Shown: positions 55,048 to 63,859 of the stretch, in pieces | Layout of the letters: each line of letters begins with the position of its first letter | Numbering within the stretch: the first letter of the stretch is position 1 | Source of the DNA: Chryseobacterium capnotolerans | GTDB taxonomy: Bacteria > Bacteroidota > Bacteroidia > Flavobacteriales > Weeksellaceae | Length of the DNA: 64,000 bases | Assembly (NCBI RefSeq): GCF_021278965.1 | Contig: NZ_CP065589.1 | Span: forward strand, 67,001 to 131,000 | Reading direction: 5' to 3' | The notes under the pieces: model-generated | Database searches by the model: none | What the model was told of the DNA's origin: nothing | Seen by the model: the letters and a program-made list of their open reading frames with translations, nothing else | Translations under genes and position numbers: made by a program

Positions 55048-56139
55048 TTATGCTTCAGTTTCCTCAGGCAGATCTTCGTCGATTCCGTTATCTACAGCTA
55101 TTTTTCTAGGCTGAAGACGGTTGCTCATCAGTTCGTTGTATTCACTTCTGTTCTTGAAAACCTTAATAGCAGTGAAAATAGCTTCTGTAAAACTTTGCTC
55201 ATCTGCAATGTTTTTTCCCGCAATATCATAGGCAACCCCATGATCCGGAGAGGTTCTGATAAACGGAAGTCCTGCTGTATAATTTACCCCTTCTTCATAA
55301 GCCAATGTTTTGAATGGAGCCAACCCCTGATCATGATACATGGCTAAAACGGCATCAAAGTTTTTGTATTTGTTCGGTTGAAAGAAGCTGTCTGCCGGGA
55401 AAGGGCCAAATGCCAGTATTCCATGATCTGAAAGTTCCTGGATGGCCGGGCTGATAATTTCTATTTCTTCAGTACCGATTACACCTCCATCTCCAGCATG
55501 TGGATTTAATCCTAATACAGCAATTCTCGGTTTCTGAATACAGAAATCTTCGATAAGTGTTTGGTTCAATACCCTGATTTGTTTCTTGATTTTTTCTTTG
55601 GAAATATTTTCTGCAATCTGCGCAATAGGAATGTGATGAGTAGATACTGCCACTTTAAGATCTTCAGTGACGAGGAACATTAATCCTTTCTTACTGAATT
55701 TTTCTTCAAAATATCCGGTATGTCCGGCATGCTTGAAGCCCATCTTCACCATTTCATCTTTGTTGATAGGAGCGGTTACCAAAACATCAATATCACCTTT
55801 TATTAAAGCTTCAGTTGCTGCTTCCAAAGAATCAATAGCCATTTGGGTAGATTCCTCAGTGGGAACACCCAGCTCAACGTTCACGTTTTCCTTGGTCAGA
55901 TTTACCATATTCAGCTTACCGGCTTGTGCCTGAGAAGCTTCATTTACATAGTTGAAATTCAGATTCAGCTTGAAAATGTTTTTTTGATAAGTGAATAATT
56001 TCCCCGAACCAAAAATTACAGGCGTGAAAAAATCTGTAATGGTTTTGTCTTTCAGAGACTTCATAATGATCTCCGGACCGATGCCGTTGAAATCACCGAT
56101 TGAAATTCCTACTCGTACTTTATGGTTTTTTGGGCTCAT
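55048..56139 (-). CDS. pdxA: 4-hydroxythreonine-4-phosphate dehydrogenase
   Basis: A protein of 363 residues. PdxA oxidises 4-phosphohydroxy-L-threonine in pyridoxal phosphate synthesis. Signatures: VGISIGDFNGIGPEI at the N terminus, KHAGHTGYFEE near residue 135 (metal ligand His), VAVSTHHIPIAQ near residue 163, LNPHAGDGG near residue 211 and YHDQGLAPFKTL near residue 267 with the third histidine. Length is normal. It is divergent from ribE with a 48-bp gap. The gap to the DUF177 gene downstream is 70 bp and contains the DUF177 promoter. Confidence 0.96.
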   Translation of the reverse strand: MSPKNHKVRVGISIGDFNGIGPEIIMKSLKDKTITDFFTPVIFGSGKLFTYQKNIFKLNLNFNYVNEASQAQAGKLNMVNLTKENVNVELGVPTEESTQMAIDSLEAATEALIKGDIDVLVTAPINKDEMVKMGFKHAGHTGYFEEKFSKKGLMFLVTEDLKVAVSTHHIPIAQIAENISKEKIKKQIRVLNQTLIEDFCIQKPRIAVLGLNPHAGDGGVIGTEEIEIISPAIQELSDHGILAFGPFPADSFFQPNKYKNFDAVLAMYHDQGLAPFKTLAYEEGVNYTAGLPFIRTSPDHGVAYDIAGKNIADEQSFTEAIFTAIKVFKNRSEYNELMSNRLQPRKIAVDNGIDEDLPEETEA

Positions 56140-56187
56140 TTTGATTATCTTTGAAGATTATAATTTACAAATTTAGCAAAAAATAAT

Positions 56188-56772
56188 ATGTTCACAGGAA
56201 TTATTGAAGCAGTTGGTGTTATTGAAAAGATTGAAGAGAAAGGAAGTAACATAGATTTCACCCTGACATGCCCTTTTACAAACGAACTTAAAATTGATCA
56301 GAGCCTGGCACATAACGGATGTTGCCTTACTGTTGTGGAGATTAAAGACAGTCAATACGTAGTCACAGCAATCAACGAAACTCTTGAGAAAACCAACCTT
56401 GGGAAATGGGAGCTGGGAACGGTTGTGAACCTTGAACGTTGTATGAAGATGGACGGAAGGTTAGATGGCCATATTGTTCAGGGACACGTTGATAAAACCG
56501 GGGAAGTTGTAGGAATTGAAAATAAAGACGGAAGCTATTTCATCACCATGCAATATGAAGCAGACGGAAACTTTGTGACTGTGCCTCAGGGATCTATCAC
56601 TGTAAACGGAATCAGTTTAACGGTAGCAAAAAGCGAGGATACACAATTCTCGGTAGCTATTATTCCTTACACTTGGGAATTTACCAATATGAAACACTTG
56701 AAAATTGGAGATAAAGTGAACCTAGAATTTGACATTATTGGTAAGTATATTGCTAGGTTAATTAAAAAGTAG
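56188..56772 (+). CDS. ribE: Riboflavin synthase
   Basis: A protein of 194 residues. Riboflavin synthase disproportionates two lumazine molecules into riboflavin. The N-terminal MFTGIIEAVG and the two lumazine-binding repeats are visible: NGCCLTVVEI near residue 49 and VNGISLTVAK near residue 144, with GHVDKTGEV near residue 96. Two near-identical barrels give the normal length. A TATCTTTG -7-like element is at 56146-56153. The histidine kinase gene begins one base after the stop. Confidence 0.96.
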   Translation: MFTGIIEAVGVIEKIEEKGSNIDFTLTCPFTNELKIDQSLAHNGCCLTVVEIKDSQYVVTAINETLEKTNLGKWELGTVVNLERCMKMDGRLDGHIVQGHVDKTGEVVGIENKDGSYFITMQYEADGNFVTVPQGSITVNGISLTVAKSEDTQFSVAIIPYTWEFTNMKHLKIGDKVNLEFDIIGKYIARLIKK

Positions 56773-56773
56773 G

Positions 56774-58228
56774 ATGTCGTTAAATAAATATAAAGGATAT
56801 AGTTTAAGAAACCGTGTGTTTTTCGGTTTCTTATTGGTATGCTTTTTAAGTGTTGTGGCAACATCGCTGGTTCCTTATTTTGTATTGAGAAATAATTCCC
56901 TGCAGCAGAGTAATATTGATATGCAGGAGAAAACCAATGCAGTGATGAGATATCTGGATTATGCAGTAAGCCGTACATTGGTAGAGACAAAGGATCTGCC
57001 AAAGGTTTTAGGCAATAAGATTTTTGAAATTGCAGATATTAACCAGCATGATATTGTTATTTATGATCTGAAGGGAAACTATGTACTTTCTAATAAAGAT
57101 GAAAGTCTGATCGATCAGAAAACACTTTCCATGGAAATTATCAACAAAATTCTCTCTACGGATGCCAGAGTTGATATGACCAGATACGATGCTGCTAAAG
57201 ATGCCAAGCTTACTTCTTCTTATCTTTTATTGAAGAATAACGAGCTGGAGCCAATTGGTATTGTCTATATTCCTTTATATCATAATGAATCAGCCTATCT
57301 GGATGTATTGCATCAGTATGTAAAATATATTCTTTTAGTCGATATCTTTCTTATTCTGTTCAGTATCTGGATAAGCTGGGTGACTTCTAATAGTCTGGCC
57401 AAGACCATTACAAAATTCTCTGATATGATTACCCGTATTACATTGTTCGAAAATGAAATGCGTCCTATCAGATATTATAAAAATGATGAATTGAATGCTT
57501 TGGCCAGAGCTTACAATAGAATGATTCTACAGATTCAGGATCAGAAAGAGAGACTGAGGTTTAAAGCATCTGAAGAGGCATGGAGAGAAATGGCGAAGCA
57601 GGTTGCTCATGAGGTGAAAAACCCACTTACTCCTATGAAACTAACCATTCAGAATTTTGAAAGAAAGTTTGATCCGGAAGATCCAAATATAAGGGAAAGA
57701 GTTAAGTTGATGAGTAAAACGATGGTGGATCAGATTGATCTGATCGCTACAGTAGCTTCTGCATTCTCTGAATTTGCTAAGCTTCCCGAAAAAAATAATG
57801 AAGTGATTAATTTGAATACCGAAGTCGAAGATATCCTCCGTGTATTCAATGATGACAGTATCTTCATGCATGCCAACAAGAGTAATATTATGATTAATAT
57901 GGACAGGATTTATTTGTCCAGAATCATTACCAATCTTGTGACTAATGCTAAACAGGCAGAAAGTGATGAAAGAAAACTGATCATTAATGTAGATGTAGAA
58001 CAGCACCAGCGAAGGGTGATTGTCTCTGTTCAGGATAACGGTGTTGGAATTCCTGAAAGTATGTATGAAAGAATTTTTGAACCTAATTTTACTTCTAAAA
58101 CCAGTGGGATGGGACTTGGATTGTCTATGGTAATAAAAATGATTGAAGACTATAAAGGAGAGATCTCGGTAAAATCAGAACTAGGAAAAGGGTCTACATT
58201 CATCATAACATTGCCTACTAATTTATAG
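56774..58228 (+). CDS. Membrane-bound sensor histidine kinase (HAMP, NtrY-like)
   Basis: A protein of 484 residues. A first membrane segment at about 13-37, an extracytoplasmic sensor of about 140 residues (double Cache/PAS-like character), a second membrane segment at about 180-200 and a HAMP region (NSLAKTITKFSDMITRIT) lead to the kinase core. The H box is QVAHEVKNPLTPMKL near residue 277, the N box NLVTNAKQAE near 381, and G boxes DNGVGIPE and MGLGLSMVI follow. The HEVKNPLTP form is typical of NtrY-type kinases. No response regulator gene is adjacent, so its partner is elsewhere. It starts one base after ribE and its stop overlaps the next gene. Confidence 0.92.
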   Translation: MSLNKYKGYSLRNRVFFGFLLVCFLSVVATSLVPYFVLRNNSLQQSNIDMQEKTNAVMRYLDYAVSRTLVETKDLPKVLGNKIFEIADINQHDIVIYDLKGNYVLSNKDESLIDQKTLSMEIINKILSTDARVDMTRYDAAKDAKLTSSYLLLKNNELEPIGIVYIPLYHNESAYLDVLHQYVKYILLVDIFLILFSIWISWVTSNSLAKTITKFSDMITRITLFENEMRPIRYYKNDELNALARAYNRMILQIQDQKERLRFKASEEAWREMAKQVAHEVKNPLTPMKLTIQNFERKFDPEDPNIRERVKLMSKTMVDQIDLIATVASAFSEFAKLPEKNNEVINLNTEVEDILRVFNDDSIFMHANKSNIMINMDRIYLSRIITNLVTNAKQAESDERKLIINVDVEQHQRRVIVSVQDNGVGIPESMYERIFEPNFTSKTSGMGLGLSMVIKMIEDYKGEISVKSELGKGSTFIITLPTNL

Positions 58229-58932
58229 TGAAGTCTTTTAAATTTAAACAGTTTGAAATTCAGCAATCCAAAGACGTCTTCCGTGTAGGAACAGACGGGG
58301 TGTTGCTTGGAGCCTTAGCAGATATAGAGTCTGCCTTTCATGTGTTGGAAGTAGGAACGGGAACGGGGTTGATTTCATTAATGCTGGCTCAAAGAAATTC
58401 CGAAGCAGATTTTCTAGGATTGGATATCAATGCGGATGCTGTAGCTCTTACAAAGCTTAATTTTCAAAATGCTCCCTTTCATGCAAGGCTGAAGAATATC
58501 CACCAGGATTTTAAGAATTTTGAAACAGAAGCAAAGTTTGACCTGATTGTTTCAAATCCACCTTACTTTGAAGAATCGGGATCTGATAAAGATAAAATTG
58601 CACGCCAGACCGTAGAATTGAATTTTAGGCAGCTTATCACTCAATCTGCCCGGCTATTATCCGAGAATGGACTTCTTTCGGTAATTATCCCGATTGAAGC
58701 AGGAGAAGTCTTTATTTCAATTGCTGAAGACAATAATCTGTTTCTGAACAGAAAGGTGAATATCAAAGGCATTGAAAATTCAAAGGCAAAAAGATTGGTT
58801 TTAGAGTTTTCATCAATCCAAAAGAGCCTTCTGGAATCCGAATTTATTATAGAAAAAAGTCCGAGAAAATACTCGGACCAATATCTTGAACTCACCAAAG
58901 AGTTTCATGTCTTTAAAGAGGTTGAGGATTAG
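58228..58932 (+). CDS. tRNA1(Val) (adenine(37)-N6)-methyltransferase-like protein
   Basis: A protein of 234 residues with a GTG start that overlaps the histidine kinase stop by one base (TAGTG), implying coupling. The class I methyltransferase motif I is VLEVGTGTGLISLML near residue 37, and the N6-adenine motif IVSNPPYFEESG (NPPY) lies near residue 109. The order and length correspond to TrmN6/YfiC, which methylates A37 of tRNA1-Val. The coupling to an orphan kinase gene looks accidental but fits an operon with ribE. Confidence 0.88.
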   Translation: MKSFKFKQFEIQQSKDVFRVGTDGVLLGALADIESAFHVLEVGTGTGLISLMLAQRNSEADFLGLDINADAVALTKLNFQNAPFHARLKNIHQDFKNFETEAKFDLIVSNPPYFEESGSDKDKIARQTVELNFRQLITQSARLLSENGLLSVIIPIEAGEVFISIAEDNNLFLNRKVNIKGIENSKAKRLVLEFSSIQKSLLESEFIIEKSPRKYSDQYLELTKEFHVFKEVED

Positions 58933-58971
58933 ACAGAAAAGAAATATTCTGTTATTCTCAATCTATTATTC

Positions 58972-59682
58972 TTATTCAAATAGTTCTGCTGTATCCAATA
59001 CTGATACTTTTCCATCTTCACATCTGATCGCTTCACCAGGGAAGTTTTGGATCATATGGTAGTCGTGTGTTGCCATTACTACAGCAGCTCCGTTTTCAAG
59101 GGCAACCTGTTTTAGTAAGGTCATGATTTCGTTGGAAGTTTCAGGGTCAAGGTTTCCTGTCGGCTCATCCGCTAAGATGAGATCCGGATGGTTAAGCAGG
59201 GCTCTTGCAATGGCGATACGCTGTTGTTCACCTCCGGAAAGTTCATGTGGCATTTTGTGCTTTTTGCTCTTCATGTTCACGCTTCCCAATACTTCATTAA
59301 TTCTGTCTTCTATTTTGACTTTATCATTCCATCCTGTAGCTTCCAAAACAAATTTCAGGTTCTTTTCAACGGTTCTGTCGGAAAGCAGCTGGAAATCTTG
59401 GAATACAATTCCTAGTTTTCTTCTAAGGTTAGGAATATCAGACGGCTTTAGTTTCGCCAGATCAAATCCTACCACAGATCCATGTCCTGATGCTAATGGA
59501 ATGTGTCCATAAAGCGTTTTCAGAAGGGAACTTTTTCCGGAACCTGTTTTTCCAATAAGGTAGCAGAATCTACCTTTTTTAATGTTAAGATTTACATCAG
59601 AAAGAACAGTAAAGTTTTTTTGCGCAATTTTGGCGTGCTGTAAACTTATAATATTGTCTCCGGAGATATTTGTATGTGGCAT
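58972..59682 (-). CDS. FtsE-like ABC transporter ATP-binding protein
   Basis: A protein of 236 residues. Walker [12 protein letters not shown] near residue 44, Q-loop VFQDFQLL near residue 93, signature LSGGEQQR near residue 145, Walker [13 protein letters not shown] near residue 163 and H-loop MATHDYHMI near residue 199 are all intact. The ATHDY form and the short length point to FtsE, which with FtsX signals cell-wall hydrolases at division. No ftsX gene is adjacent on either side in this window, so the partner must lie elsewhere. It is a single gene facing the methyltransferase. Confidence 0.85.
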   Translation of the reverse strand: MPHTNISGDNIISLQHAKIAQKNFTVLSDVNLNIKKGRFCYLIGKTGSGKSSLLKTLYGHIPLASGHGSVVGFDLAKLKPSDIPNLRRKLGIVFQDFQLLSDRTVEKNLKFVLEATGWNDKVKIEDRINEVLGSVNMKSKKHKMPHELSGGEQQRIAIARALLNHPDLILADEPTGNLDPETSNEIMTLLKQVALENGAAVVMATHDYHMIQNFPGEAIRCEDGKVSVLDTAELFE

Positions 59683-59780
59683 AATTTAATTTTAAAGGCT
59701 ATTTCTAACAAAAAATTTTCAATCTTTAAAAATAGAAAAAAGAAGTCTATTTGACTCTAATTTTAATAAATTTTAACAAC

Positions 59781-59817
59781 AAAAAATGCCTGAAAAGAAA
59801 CTTCTCAAGCATGTTTT
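59781..59817 (-). terminator. Intrinsic terminator of rpmH
   Basis: An imperfect stem (ATGC and CTGA paired with TCAA and GCAT around a GAAG/CTTC core) with a U tract on the minus strand, about 20 bp after the rpmH stop. Confidence 0.6.
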
Positions 59818-59836
59818 GTATATGATAATAAAAAGA

Positions 59837-59995
59837 TTATCTCTTAGCGCGTGCAGCACTTACAGTTAAACTCTTTCTGCCTTTAGCTCTTCTAGCAGCC
59901 AAAACTCTTCTTCCATTTGGCGTAGACATTCTTTCTCTGAAACCGTGTTTGTTTCTTCTTTTTCTTTCTGATGGCTGGAATGTTCTTTTACTCAT
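59837..59995 (-). CDS. rpmH: Ribosomal protein bL34
   Basis: A protein of 52 residues, [19 protein letters not shown] at the N terminus and [15 protein letters not shown] near residue 29, followed by a short C-terminal extension ending in RAKR. This is the smallest large-subunit protein. The start is the ATG at 59995. It stands alone; rpmH is next to dnaA or rnpA in many bacteria, but neither is in this window. Confidence 0.95.
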   Translation of the reverse strand: MSKRTFQPSERKRRNKHGFRERMSTPNGRRVLAARRAKGRKSLTVSAARAKR

Positions 59996-60190
59996 TACTA
60001 TATGTTTAAATCGTAATTAATCTATTAATTTTCAGGTTGCAAAGATATATAAATTTTTATAAGATACAAACTTAAATTATTTTTTTTAAAAATTATCTGT
60101 GATGCTTTTTCCAAAAATATTTACAAACCCTTATAGAAACCTGAATTTCTTCGTGCAAAAATAATATTTAAATGATTTATATAAAAGCTC

Positions 60191-60198
60191 TATCTTTG
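60191..60198 (+). promoter_or_regulatory. Candidate -7 element of nrnA
   Basis: TATCTTTG, 32 bp before the ATG at 60231. No clear TTG at -33. Confidence 0.42.
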
Positions 60199-60230
60199 AA
60201 AACTTAATTTTTAACGAAAATAAACACAAG

Positions 60231-61235
60231 ATGTTTACACCAGCAGAACTTTTAGAGATCAATACATTACTTACACCTGAAAACAAAATAGTTATTCTTA
60301 CCCACTATAATCCGGATGGTGATGCTATTGGTTCCAGTCTGGGGTTAAAACATTATTTAAAGGCAAGAGGAATTTATGCAGAAGTTATTGTACCCAACGA
60401 TTTTCCTAAGTTTCTGAAATGGATGCCGGAGGCTAAAAAAGTCATTATTGCAGAGTATAAAAGAAAATTGGCAGCTGATATGATTGCAGCAGCAGATGTT
60501 ATTTTCTGCCTTGACTTTAATTCTCCTTCAAGAATCGGGTTATTGGGTGAGTGGCTGGTAAAAGCTCAAGGGAAAAAAATTCTTATTGACCATCACCAAC
60601 AGCCGGAACCGTTTGACTTTGTATATTCAGATACAGTAATTCCTGCCACTTCACAAATGGTTTATCATTTCATCGAAGCATTAAATGATGAAAAACTAGT
60701 CAATCAGGATATGGCAGAATGTATGTATACCGGAATTATGACGGATACAGGAGGTTTCCGTTTTCGTTCTACCAGTGCAACTACCCATAGGATTATTGCT
60801 AATTTAATAGAAAAAGGAGCAGATCCTGCAATGATTACTTCTAATACCTGGGATACCAATACAGTTTCCCGTCTTCACTTACTGGCCTTGGTTTTGGGAA
60901 GGATAGAAGTGGTGAATGATGGAACGGTTGCGATTTTAAGCCTGACAAGAAATGAACTTAAAGAATTTGGTTTCCAAAAAGGAGATACGGAAGGTTTTGT
61001 AAACTATGGATTAAGTATTGCCGGAGTTAAAATGTCTGCATTTTTTATGGAAGATCTATATGAAGATTTTATTAAGATCTCATTCAGAAGTAAAGATGAT
61101 GTAGATGTAAACCAATTCTCCAGAAAATACTTTAATGGTGGCGGGCACATTAATGCAGCAGGAGGTAAATCCAATGATTCTTTGCCAGGAACTATAGAAA
61201 TATTCAAATCAAGACTAATCGAAGAAAATTTGTAG
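60231..61235 (+). CDS. Bifunctional oligoribonuclease/PAP phosphatase NrnA-type (DHH family)
   Basis: A protein of 334 residues. DHH-family metal motifs: THYNPDGDAIGSSLG near residue 24, FCLDFNSPSRIG near residue 90, the ILIDHHQQPEPF motif (DHH) near residue 119 and GIMTDTGGFRF near residue 168; the DHHA1 glycine-rich GGGHINAAGG is near residue 302. NrnA removes the last nucleotides of short RNAs (nanoRNA) and dephosphorylates pAp. Length is normal. It is alone on the plus strand and is followed by a 68-bp gap containing word repeats. Confidence 0.93.
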   Translation: MFTPAELLEINTLLTPENKIVILTHYNPDGDAIGSSLGLKHYLKARGIYAEVIVPNDFPKFLKWMPEAKKVIIAEYKRKLAADMIAAADVIFCLDFNSPSRIGLLGEWLVKAQGKKILIDHHQQPEPFDFVYSDTVIPATSQMVYHFIEALNDEKLVNQDMAECMYTGIMTDTGGFRFRSTSATTHRIIANLIEKGADPAMITSNTWDTNTVSRLHLLALVLGRIEVVNDGTVAILSLTRNELKEFGFQKGDTEGFVNYGLSIAGVKMSAFFMEDLYEDFIKISFRSKDDVDVNQFSRKYFNGGGHINAAGGKSNDSLPGTIEIFKSRLIEENL

Positions 61236-61275
61236 AAAGGCGTTAAAAGATAAATGATAACTCAATTTCTTAAGG

Positions 61276-61307
61276 CTCTAAAACCCTCAAGCTCTAAGAC
61301 TCTCAAC
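61276..61307. repeat. Tandem 16-bp imperfect repeat between nrnA and patatin gene
   Basis: Two units, CTCTAAAACCCTCAAG and CTCTAAGACTCTCAAC, differ at 3 of 16 positions; the second includes the patatin stop codon (61303-61305). Confidence 0.55.
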
Positions 61308-62106
61308 CCTTAATGTAGCCCTTTTCCTCAAGTTCCATACAGGTATATTCGTATACCTGCTGAAACATTTCATCCATATATTTTTTGTTGAAAAGACTGT
61401 ATTTTGTCATTTTAGGCGGGTCTAAAAATATATTGCAGTGTTTGACTTTGGAGTAAACTGATTTTGCAATGGCTAAATGGAGAATCCTATCAAACTCTTT
61501 CATTAGGCTCATTTTGTTTAACTCGTCATAGCTTATAGAGTTGACATGAGAGGCAATCAGAAAATCGCATTTATCCATAATGGGTTCAATGGGAAGGTTG
61601 TCAAGGACGCCGCCATCTACATAGATCTTTTCACCTATTCTTACCGGAGGCAAAATAAAAGGTACGCTTGATGAGGCCAGGAGGGGAGTGAAAAGTTCAC
61701 CTTCAGAAAAGAAATCAACAATCCCATGAGTCATTTCTGTAGTGGCAACATAAACAGGGATTTTCAGAATATTAAAATTGTCTTCAGGAAAGTAGTCTCT
61801 GAAAAGTTTTAAGATGAAATTAGAGCTGAAAATTCCATTTTTCGATAGCTTCAGGGCTGACCGCGAAAAAAATGAAGTTTGCCTTACAATTTCCATCATT
61901 TCATCCGGCGTTTTTCCAAACGAATAAAAAGCAGCAATGATAGAACCTGCGCTGGTTCCTGAAATGATATGGGGCTTCAGATTGTATTCTTCCAGGGCTT
62001 TTAAAACAGCAATATGGGCAATTCCACGCATTCCTCCGCCTGAAAGTGTAAGTCCGATAACTGGTGGTTTCGGAGGTGTCTTTTTTTTAAACGAGAATAT
62101 TCCCAT
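61303..62106 (-). CDS. Patatin-like phospholipase (RssA-like)
   Basis: A protein of 267 residues. Patatin motifs: the oxyanion loop GLTLSGGGMRGIAH near residue 18, the nucleophile GTSAGS near residue 49 and the VDGGVLDNLP dyad aspartate near residue 164. The short length and the basic N terminus (FSFKKKTPPKP) fit the bacterial RssA/YlbK type, whose substrate is usually a membrane phospholipid but is not known here. No signal peptide, so cytoplasmic or membrane associated. Upstream, about 44 bp separate it from the lipoprotein gene on the same strand. Confidence 0.9.
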   Translation of the reverse strand: MGIFSFKKKTPPKPPVIGLTLSGGGMRGIAHIAVLKALEEYNLKPHIISGTSAGSIIAAFYSFGKTPDEMMEIVRQTSFFSRSALKLSKNGIFSSNFILKLFRDYFPEDNFNILKIPVYVATTEMTHGIVDFFSEGELFTPLLASSSVPFILPPVRIGEKIYVDGGVLDNLPIEPIMDKCDFLIASHVNSISYDELNKMSLMKEFDRILHLAIAKSVYSKVKHCNIFLDPPKMTKYSLFNKKYMDEMFQQVYEYTCMELEEKGYIKG

Positions 62107-62150
62107 TGAGAAAATTATACCACACTAATATACAGGATTTTTCTAAATGT

Positions 62151-62963
62151 TTATGGCTCGTCGCATTCAGAGTCGATTTTAATAAATAAGGCGTTAAACT
62201 CATTATTCATTTTTTCGTCATGAGAAACACGCTGTATTTTATCATTTGCACAATTGCCCCAGCCAAAAGTAATCAGGTCAATGATAGCATAATCTCTTTT
62301 ATCTGAAGAATTAAGCTGTTCGTTGAACTGGTTGATAATACGTTGTGGATTACCATTATTTTTGCTCATTTCTTCACGAAGCTTTTTCCATTCTGCAAAC
62401 ATCTGTTCATCGGTTGAATTTAATGCCTTGGAAAAATTAGAACAGGTATTGTTTTTGAGAAGGATGGAAGGATCAGAGTACGCGATGAGTTGGGTTTTCT
62501 CCATTTCATACGTTTGCGCAAGACTTTCAAGATTTTTCTTTTTGACGTTCTGCCAGTAAGGGACATTGACGATTTTCAGATTCATGATCTGAGCTTTCTT
62601 TTCTGCAAAATCTTTCTCCAGTTTTGCCAGAACCTGATCTGTATTGTTTCTTATTTCATTAAGGTCTTTGAGATTGTGAATGAAAGGAGTGTTCAATAGT
62701 GATCCGCTCAGTTCAAACCAGAGTTTGTAAGTGCCTTCAATTTCTTCTCTGGAATATTTGTTACTGTCAAAATATCCTTTGTTATCACATAATTCCGTTA
62801 CAAATTGGAACATTTCCTGTTTAGGTTGAACGGAGATTACAGGATCAGCTTTTGGAGATACTATTTTAGTTTTATCTGCTGATGTCGTATTGGAAGCCGG
62901 ATGGTTGTTCTTTTTACAGCTTAAAAATGAAAGCAGAAAGATGGAAATGATCGCAATTCTCAT
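62151..62963 (-). CDS. Putative lipoprotein of unknown function
   Basis: A protein of 270 residues with a lipoprotein signal (IFLLSFLSCKKN). The mature part is Thr/Ser-rich for about 30 residues, then predicted mainly helical with coiled-coil-like charged stretches (EKDFAEKKAQIMNLK near residue 118). Two cysteines occur near the C terminus (NCAND, CDEP) and one in CSNFSKAL. No family recognised. It follows the alpha/beta hydrolase after only four bases, so the two form an operon with, probably, the patatin gene next. Confidence 0.72.
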   Translation of the reverse strand: MRIAIISIFLLSFLSCKKNNHPASNTTSADKTKIVSPKADPVISVQPKQEMFQFVTELCDNKGYFDSNKYSREEIEGTYKLWFELSGSLLNTPFIHNLKDLNEIRNNTDQVLAKLEKDFAEKKAQIMNLKIVNVPYWQNVKKKNLESLAQTYEMEKTQLIAYSDPSILLKNNTCSNFSKALNSTDEQMFAEWKKLREEMSKNNGNPQRIINQFNEQLNSSDKRDYAIIDLITFGWGNCANDKIQRVSHDEKMNNEFNALFIKIDSECDEP

Positions 62964-62967
62964 ATTT

Positions 62968-63750
62968 TTACAATACTAATTTTTTAGGAAGATTATGTAA
63001 AAGCTCTGTATTGATAATTTCAGCGCAGATGGCGGGTTTTTCCCAATGACCGTTGTGGCCGCAATCTAATACGTAAGATTTGATATTCGTTCTGTCTGGA
63101 AGATTTTTGATGGTAACGTCTGTTTTTACAGCATTGTCATGTTTACCTGCAAGTACCAGAATTTTAGACTCCAGATTCTGCATGATGTGCTTTTTATCCG
63201 TTCTTTCTACCATACCTTTTACACAAGCAAGAGCTCCTAGATTATTGGTAGAAAGTGCTGTTTCCAGCGCTGTTTCAATTTTTCCTTCCAGAATATCTCT
63301 TTCGTTGGGATTGAATAAATTTGGAATTCCAGCTCTTGCATAGTGAGCAAAGGCATCTTTAATGATTCTGTAGCTTTTGATACGCTGTTGTTTCTTCTCT
63401 TCATCATCTGCAAAATAAGTGGAGAAGAATAGTGTTAAGCTTTTTAATGTTTCCGGGTATTTTTCTGCAAAAGCCAGAGAGGTATATCCACCCATAGAGT
63501 GTCCCAATAAATGTATTTTCTCTAGATTCTGTTCATTTAGTAATTTCTTTACTTCATCAGCCATCAATTCCATAGTATGAACTTCGCCCATAATTTCAGA
63601 TTGTCCATGACCGGGAAGGTCAATTTTTAACAGTGAAAAATCTTTGGAAAGGTGAGGCTCCATATCGTTCCAGATGGATAGATTTTCCATAAAACCGTGA
63701 AGGAGTACTAATGTTTCTTTTCCATTTCCTTTTCTTTCAAAGTTCAGCAT
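62968..63750 (-). CDS. Alpha/beta hydrolase
   Basis: A protein of 260 residues. The HGFMENLSIW oxyanion region is near residue 19, the nucleophile elbow GHSMGGYTS near residue 89, the acid in VLAGKHDNAV near residue 207 and the catalytic histidine in DCGHNGHWEKP near residue 235. The set and length fit the MenH/YbfF-like esterase group; the substrate is unknown. It is the first gene of an operon with the lipoprotein, downstream of the exbD end and its terminator. Confidence 0.88.
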   Translation of the reverse strand: MLNFERKGNGKETLVLLHGFMENLSIWNDMEPHLSKDFSLLKIDLPGHGQSEIMGEVHTMELMADEVKKLLNEQNLEKIHLLGHSMGGYTSLAFAEKYPETLKSLTLFFSTYFADDEEKKQQRIKSYRIIKDAFAHYARAGIPNLFNPNERDILEGKIETALETALSTNNLGALACVKGMVERTDKKHIMQNLESKILVLAGKHDNAVKTDVTIKNLPDRTNIKSYVLDCGHNGHWEKPAICAEIINTELLHNLPKKLVL

Positions 63751-63829
63751 GATTCCAACATTTTATAGATTAAAAATAATACAGCATTTTGTTTGCTGTA
63801 GTTTAGTTTTCCTTTCAAATGTAAACAAA

Positions 63830-63855
63830 AAAGAGCATTTTAAAAATGCCCTTTT
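63830..63855 (-). terminator. Intrinsic terminator of the exbD end
   Basis: A stem of about 10 bp (GCATTTT paired with AAAATGC plus a G-T pair) between exbD and the hydrolase gene, with U residues on the minus-strand side. Confidence 0.7.
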
Positions 63856-63859
63856 CTTT

